Below, in pieces: positions 1 through 4,981 of a stretch of 8,426 nucleotides of DNA. The stretch spans positions 1-8,426 of the forward strand of contig JAJRVB010000136.1 of NCBI GenBank assembly GCA_024277515.1. Reading direction: 5' to 3'. Under the pieces are notes generated by a model. It did no database searches. It worked only from the letters and a program-made list of their open reading frames with translations, and had not been told where the DNA came from. The stretch is from Nitrospirota bacterium. Lineage in GTDB: Bacteria; Nitrospirota; Thermodesulfovibrionia; UBA6902. How positions within the stretch are numbered: position 1 is the stretch's first letter; each line of letters starts with the position of its first letter. Both the position numbers and the translations under genes were made by a program.

Positions 1-1
1 A

Positions 2-481
2 AAGACGATCAGCAAGGTGTCCCCCGAGACGGGTGCGCCTGAAATAATCGATCTCGGCCTTGTCGGAGAAGTAGACAGTGTCAATCCCAAAATCCTTAAC
101 ACAATGGAGGAAAGCGGATTCATTCCTGTTATAGCGCCGATCAGCGCAGGCCGGAAAAGCAGGACACTCAACATCAATGCCGACTATGTTGCAGGAGAGA
201 TTGCATCTTCGCTTCGGGCCGAGAAACTCATCCTCCTCACAGATACAGAGGGGATAAAGGACAAAAAGAAGAGGCTGATCTCGACTGCAACCACAAAAAA
301 GATCAGGACACTTACCGCAAACGGCACGATCACAGGCGGCATGCTGCCGAAGGTCCAGGCATGCCGGAATGCCCTCAACAGGCATGTCAGCAAGACACAT
401 ATCATAGACGGCCGGATCCCCCACGCCCTGCTTCTGGAGATATTCACGGAAGAAGGGATAGGTACGGAGATACTTAAATAG
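2..481 (+). CDS. argB: Acetylglutamate kinase, C-terminal part (5' end outside window)
   Basis: This is the C-terminal portion of N-acetyl-L-glutamate kinase, the cytoplasmic enzyme that phosphorylates N-acetylglutamate with ATP in the second step of arginine biosynthesis. The frame is open from base 2, so the gene is cut by the window edge and the GTG at 17 is not a start. Family motifs visible in order are DLGLVGEV (about 50-73), the GFIPVIAPI strand, NINAD (170-184; its Asn and Asp lie in the substrate/ATP site), the AEKLILLTD strand, and GGMLPKV with the conserved nucleotide-site Lys (338-355). The ending, with IIDGRIPHALLLEIFTEEGIGT, is the form seen in arginine-inhibited hexameric enzymes, so feedback inhibition by arginine is likely (inference). 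The stop TAG is at 479-481. Its last 8 bases overlap the 3' end of the opposite-strand regulator gene. Confidence 0.96.
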   Translation, partial: KTISKVSPETGAPEIIDLGLVGEVDSVNPKILNTMEESGFIPVIAPISAGRKSRTLNINADYVAGEIASSLRAEKLILLTDTEGIKDKKKRLISTATTKKIRTLTANGTITGGMLPKVQACRNALNRHVSKTHIIDGRIPHALLLEIFTEEGIGTEILK

Positions 482-887
482 GGCATAGTCTGCTCTCAGG
501 CCCCTTCTTCTTTGTTTCCTGTTGGTTGCCGCCCGATATAGCCTGCTTCAGAAAGTCCCTGATCAGGGAAAAGTCCACAGGCTTCGGGATCACGGCGGAA
601 GAGTTGTTTGCTATTATCTTCTTCATTGCCGGAGACAGGTGTCCGCCGGTCATGACCGCTATCCTGGTTTTCGGAGATATTTCATTTATCCTTTTCATTA
701 CTTCCAGCCCGTTGGAATCGCGAAGGTTGAGATCAAGAAAACAGACATCGTAGAAACCTGAAATGGCCGCCCTGCCGTTTGAGACGGCCCTTACCTCACC
801 ATTAAAACCGCACAGCACATGAAGGGCTCTCGACATCCCGGAGCGAATTACCTTCTCATCATCAACAATAAGGACCTTTTTTTGCAT
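474..887 (-). CDS. Single-domain response regulator (CheY-like receiver), 137 aa
   Basis: This is a stand-alone phosphoacceptor receiver domain of a two-component system with no output domain. Residues, counted from the ATG at 887: acidic pair Asp9-Asp10 in VLIVDDE, phosphoacceptor Asp52 in CFLDLNL, switch Thr80 in AVMTGG, and conserved Lys102 followed by Pro. All residues needed for phosphorylation are present. The usual aromatic switch residue before the Lys is Ile. After the receiver there is a short hydrophilic tail rich in Lys, Gln and Gly, too short for a DNA-binding domain. A TTG at 896 is in frame, but the ATG at 887 is preferred because a GGGA lies 9 bases upstream of it. A sigma-54 promoter lies about 40-55 bases upstream of the start. 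The histidine kinase is not in the window. The gene overlaps the end of argB by 8 bases, tail to tail. The output role is unknown; it likely acts by protein contact or in a phosphorelay. Confidence 0.93.
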   Translation of the reverse strand: MQKKVLIVDDEKVIRSGMSRALHVLCGFNGEVRAVSNGRAAISGFYDVCFLDLNLRDSNGLEVMKRINEISPKTRIAVMTGGHLSPAMKKIIANNSSAVIPKPVDFSLIRDFLKQAISGGNQQETKKKGPESRLCPI

Positions 888-928
888 TTCATTCAATCCC
901 GTTTGAAGTTATCTTAAATTGATGAAAT

Positions 929-944
929 TGCAAATAAAGTGCCA
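929..944 (-). promoter_or_regulatory. Sigma-54 (-24/-12) promoter of the response regulator gene
   Basis: Read on the - strand this is TGGCAC, five bases, then TTGCA. The GG of the -24 element and the GC of the -12 element are exactly 12 bases apart, as in the RpoN consensus TGGCACG-N4-TTGCW; only the seventh position differs (T for G). The predicted transcription start is near 918, about 30 bases before the ATG at 887. Such promoters need an enhancer-binding AAA+ activator. A truncated member of that family lies 240 bases further upstream. Confidence 0.8.
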
Positions 945-992
945 GGGAATGAAACTCTCAGTCAGGACACGAAATAAGGATTAAACCCGCTG

Positions 993-1015
993 AACTGTAA
1001 ATATTGATTACAGTT
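993..1015. promoter_or_regulatory. Perfect inverted repeat, candidate activator binding site
   Basis: AACTGTAA and TTACAGTT form a perfect 8-base inverted repeat around a 7-base A/T-rich centre. It lies roughly 75-100 bases upstream of the start predicted from the sigma-54 promoter, which is the usual distance of an enhancer for an NtrC-family activator. The symmetry is seen directly; the role is inferred. No poly-T tract follows, so a terminator is unlikely. Confidence 0.45.
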
Positions 1016-1101
1016 GCTTAACGTTATTTGACAGATTTCTTCTGGTCCGCCTGAATTTCATGCCAAACCATGAATAAGCGGCATTGTATAGTTCGGGGAT
1101 T

Positions 1102-1124
1102 GAACTGATTCTGGGCTTCAGTTC
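1102..1124. promoter_or_regulatory. Second inverted repeat sharing TGAACTG/CAGTT half-sites
   Basis: GAACTGA and TCAGTTC form a perfect 7-base inverted repeat around 9 bases. The core half-sites AACTG and CAGTT are the same as in the repeat at 993-1015, but spaced 11 bases apart instead of 13. It lies about 185-205 bases upstream of the predicted sigma-54 start. It may be a second activator site or a coincidence. The rest of the 897-1163 interval holds no supported gene. Confidence 0.3.
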
Positions 1125-1163
1125 CGGATGGACTGTATAGATAAATGCGGGGCTGGATATTGT

Positions 1164-1531
1164 CTATACAGGGGGGACATTATATTCCTGCATCTTCTTT
1201 CTTAATGTCACTCTTGTAATTCCAAGAAGCTCCGATGCCTGCACCTGATTGCCTTTGGTAATGCGAAGGGCCTTTTCAATAAGGGACTTTTCCGCCTTTG
1301 TTACAACGCAGCGAAAAATACCCCCTGTAGTGTTTTCCGCGACAGCCGTCTCGAGCAAATTATCGATCAGACTTGAAAGTGCCAGCAATTCTTTCTTGTA
1401 CGGGTCGGGGTTCAGGTGAATGTCCGTAACATCAATGACATCTCCCGTTGAAATCGCCACGGCCCTTCTGATGATATTTTCGAGTTCCCTTACATTCCCC
1501 GGCCAGTCATAGGACAGAAAAAGTTTTAATA
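1164..1531 (-). pseudogene. C-terminal remnant of an NtrC-family sigma-54 activator
   Basis: This is the last ~122 codons of a sigma-54-dependent enhancer-binding regulator. The frame begins abruptly at the end of the AAA+ domain: SYDWPGNVREL with the hallmark WPGN (about 1480-1512), then ENIIRRAVAISTGDVI, a linker, and a Fis-type helix-turn-helix (AEKSLIEKAL...GNQVQASELLGI.RVTLRKKM, about 1180-1295) ending at TAG 1164-1166. The receiver or other sensor domain and nearly all of the ATPase core (Walker A and B, GAFTGA loop), normally some 330 residues, are missing. The in-frame stop just upstream lies in foreign transposase sequence. A GTG at 1460 could start a 98-residue protein carrying only the DNA-binding end, but I see no ribosome site supporting it. 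An intact copy may have activated the nearby sigma-54 promoter (inference). Confidence 0.88.
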
Positions 1532-1532
1532 G

Positions 1533-2200
1533 GGTTGATACTTATAATGCTTTAGAACTTCTGCCGGCTCAATGGATGTATTAGTTATTAAGGGGGAATA
1601 TTCCATCCATAGCTTTTGATCGGGCAATGCTGTCTTTATCTTTCCGGAAAATCAGAACAGGAACCTTTTTTATTGTTCGACGGTACTTCGAATCCTTATT
1701 TGGTTTCCCCGGTGAAGTCTTTTTGAAAACTTCTTGTTCTTCCACCTTAACTTCAATTCGTATCCATTTCGATACTCCACATTTTGATAGAATATTATTA
1801 GCAGTCTTCAGTATGCCTTTTACTGTTTTCTGCCCACGTCTTTTTTCTTTACCGACTAAAGAAAGCTTTTCAATGGCTGTCATGATTTTTTCTTCTCGCT
1901 CTTCTTGATCCATCTTTCGTTTCTCACTCGATCGATACCAATAAATAACATACCCTTCATTTAATTGAAAAAGTCCTTCAGCAAGTTGAAATACATCAAA
2001 TTTGTTTTTATGACGAGTAGATTTCTTTCTTAACAGCGTATTGCCGATTGGCAAACCAGCTCGGCAAATTCCTTAGTTTCAGCTCTCGTATCCGACACTA
2101 CTGTTATAAAACGTCCTTGATTGGTATCGATTTTATGCATATTTTCTTTAGTACAGAGTTTGCTGTCAATACTTATGAGAATACTGATGGCATACAAATA
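1533..2200 (-). pseudogene. Internal fragment of an IS1634-like transposase, frameshifted
   Basis: The - strand encodes, in three successive frames, a colinear piece of a DDE transposase of the IS1634 type. Frame one (about 2200-2030) has DSKLCTKENM and GRFITVVSDTRAETKEF. Frame two (about 2030-1596) has EGYVIYWYRSSEKRK, a charged Glu/Lys-rich helix, SKWIRIEV and DSKYRR, ending with the MDGIFPL motif. Frame three (about 1595-1533) has ITNTSIEPAEVLKHYKYQPY. One shift lies near 2030-2050. The other is a clear extra base in the five-G run at 1592-1596: with four G the reading becomes DGIFPLITNTSIEPAEV. The N-terminal part and the C-terminal third of the transposase are both absent, so it cannot be active. 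I found no terminal inverted repeats. The family call rests on recognised motifs, not a search. The 157-residue frame at 1581-2054 should not be annotated as an intact gene. Confidence 0.82.
1592..1596. other. Frameshift site (G5 run) in the transposase remnant
   Basis: The run of five G on the + strand (five C in the sense strand) contains one base too many. Removing one joins MDGIFPL to ITNTSIEPAEV, which is the expected family sequence across this point. Downstream in the original frame translation stops after two codons. Confidence 0.75.
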
Positions 2201-2239
2201 TTAATTGGAAGCATGTGGCGTATTGGTAATTTCTGTTTT

Positions 2240-2407
2240 TTATACATGCACTGAATTGTCTGAACTGCGGTGCTGTTTAAGTTTTTTTTGCAAATATTTT
2301 GATTTTTTCTTTATAAACTTAATTTGATCTTCTACAGAAAGTCCTTTTGTTTCCTCGTACTGCTTACTTCTTATTTTCCGTACCATCTCAACGCTTTTTA
2401 CGGCCAT
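2240..2407 (-). CDS. Small basic protein overlapping the PIN gene, candidate antitoxin, 55 aa
   Basis: This short gene is easily missed. It starts with ATG at 2407 inside the last codons of the PIN gene (20-base overlap, different frame) and ends with TAA at 2240-2242. A very strong ribosome site, GGGAGGTGA, lies a few bases upstream of the ATG. The 55-residue product starts MAVKSVEMVRKIRSKQYEET, continues with a segment like GLSVEDQIKFIKKK, and ends in a Lys/Gln-rich tail. It is highly charged, predicted mostly helical, with no membrane segment. I recall similar short proteins (EMVR.IR...YEET..LS.EEQI.F) encoded beside PIN-domain genes in many bacteria, without a settled name. By position it is the likely partner and inhibitor of the PIN nuclease (inference). 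It contains an A8 run in the sense strand (2282-2289), a possible slippage site. Confidence 0.8.
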   Translation of the reverse strand: MAVKSVEMVRKIRSKQYEETKGLSVEDQIKFIKKKSKYLQKKLKQHRSSDNSVHV

Positions 2408-2861
2408 ACCTTGTCACCTCCCTCGGTGAATAGATAAGAATCGGTTTATATCCCATTTCAATATTTACGGCATTAAATTTCTGTATTTTTTCAAAATGAA
2501 CGATATGCTTAAAATTCCAACTGACCAGTAAATCTGCGCCTGCAATAGTAGAGATTGCAATATACAGGGCATCGTTGTGAAAATTCCGGGATAAGATTTT
2601 ATGGGTAAGATAAGCGTCAGCTAATTCAAAAGCTTCGGAGCCGAGTTCAAGGATACTCTCTGAACATTCCCTGAACTCAGAGTAAATATACTTCACCTCA
2701 TTTGGCGCATCCTGAATTTCTGCATCAGTAAGTTCCGAGATTAATAAAAAAAAAGTCCCTGCTTGAAAATCAGAAAGAAGCCCGCGAGAATATTCCTGAA
2801 ACTCGGGATCGCAGCATCCCCCGATTACCGAGGTATCAACATATATGTGTGTCTTCTTCAT
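2388..2861 (-). CDS. PIN-domain ribonuclease, VapC-like candidate toxin, 157 aa
   Basis: PIN domains are Mg2+-dependent RNases; the VapC group are toxins that cleave tRNA, rRNA or mRNA. The expected acidic residues are present: Asp9 in YVDTSVIGG, Glu43 in ISELTDAEI, and Asp97 in FHNDALYIAISTIAGAD. The fourth site is the SWNFKHIV motif, with Asn116 where many relatives have Asp; this is usual in this subgroup. Full length (157 residues) and undamaged, unlike its neighbours. There is no good Shine-Dalgarno before the ATG at 2861 (the upstream bases are A/T-rich), while the overlapping downstream gene has a very strong one. This imbalance would favour the small partner protein. No promoter is obvious in 2862-2960. 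It contains a T9 run in the sense strand (2746-2754). Alternative: a solitary PIN nuclease of other function. Confidence 0.85.
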   Translation of the reverse strand: MKKTHIYVDTSVIGGCCDPEFQEYSRGLLSDFQAGTFFLLISELTDAEIQDAPNEVKYIYSEFRECSESILELGSEAFELADAYLTHKILSRNFHNDALYIAISTIAGADLLVSWNFKHIVHFEKIQKFNAVNIEMGYKPILIYSPREVTRYGRKKR

Positions 2862-2957
2862 TATATTATTCTATCATTGTTGACGTTCAGTTACAGATAA
2901 TTGCACTATCCTCTTTTCAAGTCAAATTTCAACCACTTTCCGATTTTGAGAATACAA

Positions 2958-2984
2958 TTGAAAAGATGATTGTTATGCTATAAA
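2958..2984 (+). promoter_or_regulatory. Possible sigma-70 promoter before the recombinase fragment
   Basis: TTGAAA at 2958-2963 and TATAAA at 2979-2984 resemble -35 and -10 boxes with a 15-base spacer, shorter than the ideal 17. They lie about 50 bases upstream of the recombinase start. The interval is A/T-rich, so chance matches are likely. Otherwise 2862-3033 shows no gene. Confidence 0.25.
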
Positions 2985-3033
2985 ACTCTGGTAAAGTTGT
3001 CAATAAAAACTTTATCAATTGGGGATATGACTA

Positions 3034-3234
3034 ATGAAAACCAGACAATCAAATCTGCTGGAACAGGTGCGGAATGTCATCCGCGTAAAGCATTATACCC
3101 TGAATACTGAAAGATCATATCTTCCATGGATTAAGCGGTTTATGCTTTTTCACAAGAAGAGACATCCTGCTGATATGGGTGAACGGGAGATTGCTGAATT
3201 CCTTGTCGCATGTTCAACTCTCAAGTCCAAATAA
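3034..3234 (+). pseudogene. N-terminal fragment of an integron-type tyrosine recombinase, 66 codons
   Basis: Residues 8-57 match the N-terminal SAM-like core-binding domain of integron-integrase-type tyrosine recombinases: LLEQVRNVIRVKHY, then TERSYLPWIKRFMLFHKKRHPADMGE, then EIAEFL. The start is well supported, with GGGGA 8 bases before the ATG. After Leu57 (about 3204) similarity stops and a TAA follows at 3232-3234. Full proteins are roughly 320-340 residues, so the whole catalytic domain (the Arg...HxxR...Tyr residues) is missing and the fragment cannot recombine DNA. I found no continuation in other frames of 3205-3333, so this looks like a deletion rather than a simple frameshift. It points toward the tRNA-Leu 3' end 100 bases away, fitting a decayed integrated element. 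A short product could still be made but would at most bind DNA. Confidence 0.82.
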
Positions 3235-3333
3235 CTCATTGAAAATCATTACCTGGATATTGGATATTGTAGTTAAATACATCTGTATAAACCGTGCCTG
3301 GCAGTGAAAAATCCGCTGAATCTGTAAAGAGAA

Positions 3334-3419
3334 TGGTGCCGAAGGGGGGATTTGAACCCCCATAGCTTGCGCCACACGGCCCTCAACCGTGCGTGTCTAC
3401 CAAGTTCCACCACTTCGGC
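3334..3419 (-). tRNA. tRNA-Leu (anticodon GAG), CCA encoded
   Basis: The - strand folds as a class II tRNA. The acceptor stem is GCCGAAG (3413-3419) with CTTCGGC (3338-3344), the discriminator is A at 3337, and the CCA is genome-encoded at 3334-3336. The anticodon stem is CACGG/CCGTG (3375-3379 and 3387-3391) with a seven-base loop TTGAGGG, giving anticodon GAG at 3382-3384, which reads leucine CUC/CUU codons. The T arm is GGGGG-TTCAAAT-CCCCC (3345-3361). The long variable arm (about 3362-3374) is typical of tRNA-Leu. It is transcribed in the same direction as the nuo genes. No clear terminator follows. Confidence 0.97.
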
Positions 3420-3420
3420 A

Positions 3421-3472
3421 ATTATTGTAGAGGCAATCCCTTGTGGTTGCCCGTATATATAACGACAATAAT
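3421..3472. repeat. Palindromic intergenic repeat between tRNA-Leu and nuoN
   Basis: Outer arms ATTATTGT (3421-3428) and ACAATAAT (3465-3472) are perfect inverted copies. Nested inside, GGCAA (3432-3436) pairs with TTGCC (3447-3451), extended by two more pairs including a G-T. The core GGCAATCCCTTGTGGTTGCC resembles a dispersed palindromic repeat I recall between genes of many environmental bacteria; this is from memory only. There is no T-run for a terminator on either strand. It could be a small non-autonomous mobile repeat or an RNA hairpin separating nuoN from the tRNA. Confidence 0.55.
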
Positions 3473-3499
3473 TATAAAACACAGAGATATAAAAGTGCA

Positions 3500-3519
3500 A
3501 AAGGTTGAGAAAGGTTGAG
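3500..3519. repeat. Short tandem repeat, two copies of AAAGGTTGAG
   Basis: Two adjacent perfect 10-base copies lie just downstream of the nuoN stop codon on its strand. They are probably replication slippage in noncoding sequence; no function is evident. Confidence 0.5.
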
Positions 3520-3529
3520 CAGTTCAGCC

Positions 3530-4981
3530 TCACCCGAGGATCGAATATCTCACCAGGTTGAGGAGGATGGACGGGAAGATGCCGAATATGAGTATCATCA
3601 TTGCTGTAATCGCAAGCGCTATGCTCATGGTCGGGGAAGTGGTAAGGGTCACTTCCTGCTTCGGATCTTTCATATACATGTACATCACGATCCGCAGGTA
3701 GAAAAATGCGGATATGACGCTGAATACAACGGCTATGATCGCAAGATACACATACCCCGCGTTGATCACCTCCATAAAGACATAGAACTTCCCTATGAAT
3801 CCCGCTGTAGGCGGAATACCGGCAAGAGAGAACATGAATATCAGCATCAGGAATGACGCAAGAGGGTGGCTCTTCGAAAGCCCCATATAGTCCTCAAGGT
3901 CTTCTCCCTGAAAACCTTCCCGTCTCAGCATGATCACAATCGCAAATGCCCCGATGTTCATAAACAGATAAATCATTAAATAGTTGACCATGCTCGTCAG
4001 ACCTTCATGGGTACCCGCAATGATACCAAGGAGCATATACCCGGCATGTGCAATGGAACTGTACGCGAGCATGCGCTTTATATTTGTCTGGGCAAGCGCA
4101 ATGATGCTTCCCGCAGCCATAGTAAGCACAGCCATCGGTATCAGGATGCTTGCCCACTGCCCCTGCATCGCCGGAAAGGCATCAAACAGGACCCTGCCGA
4201 GGACCGCAAATCCCGCGGCCTTTGGTCCTACGGACATGAATGCGGTAATGGACGTCGGCGCGCCCTCATAGACATCAGGCGCCCACATGTGGAACGGCAC
4301 AAGGGCAATCTTGAATCCAAACGCGACAATCATAAATATCAGCCCCAGATACGTGATGGGACTGCCGATGATGTTTAATGCATTGAGTGACTCTGCAATC
4401 CCGCTGAGGCTGGTAGTCCCGGTAAGTCCGTATGTCAGTGAAATACCGTACAGAAGAAAAGCCGAGGAAAAGGCCCCGAGGAAAAAATATTTTATCGCCG
4501 CCTCGTTCGAACGCGGCTTCTTTCTCATGAGTCCGACAAGGATATATGTGGAGAGGGCCATCAGTTCAAGCCCCAGATAAAGGACAATTAAATCCGCAGC
4601 CGATGCCATAATCATCATGCCGGTTGTAGAAAACATCAGCAGGGAGTAATACTCACCAAACGACGCCTTTTCTATCTTCATGTATTTCATCGAAATACAT
4701 ATGGTCAGTATAATATTCAGAAAAAATATCAGTTTAAAAAAATTGGCATACCCGTCCAGCACGAACATCCCCCCAAACGCGACCTGCGGCTCATAAAACC
4801 CGTACAGCTTGTACGTCCCGAAAAGGGCAACGAGGGTGCCGGCAATACCGACTACAGCGACAATCTCCTTCTTCTTCACAATCAGATCAAGCAGTATCAG
4901 TATCAGCCCCACACATATCAGGGTCAGTTCAGGAATAATGGGCCTGATATCAAGAAGACTTATAGTCGTTTCCATCTCCAT
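3530..4981 (-). CDS. nuoN: NADH-quinone oxidoreductase subunit N, 483 aa
   Basis: This is the antiporter-like inner-membrane subunit of respiratory complex I next to the small subunits, and one of the proton channels driven by quinone reduction. The protein is almost entirely hydrophobic, with about 14 membrane helices expected for the family, and has normal length. Residues of the proton path are visible: Glu139 in LGLELMALSTY, Lys164 in EAAIKYFF, Lys224 and His231 in FKIALVPFHMWAPDVYEGAPT, Lys254 in VGPKAAG, the discontinuous-helix motif TNIKRMLAYSSIAHAGY (302-315), and Lys398 in AGFIGKFYVF. The start ATG at 4981 shares one base with the nuoM stop (TAATG) and has GGAGA 7 bases upstream, so translation is probably coupled. 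A second ATG two codons later is possible. It is the last nuo gene; the tRNA-Leu follows 110 bases beyond. Confidence 0.97.
   Translation of the reverse strand: MEMETTISLLDIRPIIPELTLICVGLILILLDLIVKKKEIVAVVGIAGTLVALFGTYKLYGFYEPQVAFGGMFVLDGYANFFKLIFFLNIILTICISMKYMKIEKASFGEYYSLLMFSTTGMMIMASAADLIVLYLGLELMALSTYILVGLMRKKPRSNEAAIKYFFLGAFSSAFLLYGISLTYGLTGTTSLSGIAESLNALNIIGSPITYLGLIFMIVAFGFKIALVPFHMWAPDVYEGAPTSITAFMSVGPKAAGFAVLGRVLFDAFPAMQGQWASILIPMAVLTMAAGSIIALAQTNIKRMLAYSSIAHAGYMLLGIIAGTHEGLTSMVNYLMIYLFMNIGAFAIVIMLRREGFQGEDLEDYMGLSKSHPLASFLMLIFMFSLAGIPPTAGFIGKFYVFMEVINAGYVYLAIIAVVFSVISAFFYLRIVMYMYMKDPKQEVTLTTSPTMSIALAITAMMILIFGIFPSILLNLVRYSILG

Noticed and set aside
343..352. TGCCGAAGG in argB matching the tRNA-Leu acceptor end, considered as an attachment-site copy
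   Set aside because: Only nine bases match, and they encode the conserved LPK of acetylglutamate kinase, so coincidence explains them.
1133..1171. CTGTATAG/CTATACAG inverted repeat (23-base loop) considered as a terminator of the NtrC stump
   Set aside because: The stem is A/T-rich with a large loop, includes the stop codon itself, and has no following T-run on the - strand. TGTATAG also recurs at 1085-1091, so it may be a binding motif, but nothing supports a function.
1581..2054. A 157-codon frame on the - strand that could be called a hypothetical protein
   Set aside because: It is the middle frame of a frameshifted transposase fragment; the family sequence continues on both sides in other frames, and its apparent TTG start lies inside the region where the upstream transposase frame is still running.
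2048..2254. A 68-codon + strand frame opposite the transposase remnant and the small gene
   Set aside because: It lies antisense to recognisable transposase sequence and to the end of the PIN partner gene; no motif of its own.
3273..3533. An 86-codon frame on the - strand across the tRNA gene
   Set aside because: It reads straight through the tRNA-Leu gene and the palindromic repeat, with no recognisable protein motif.
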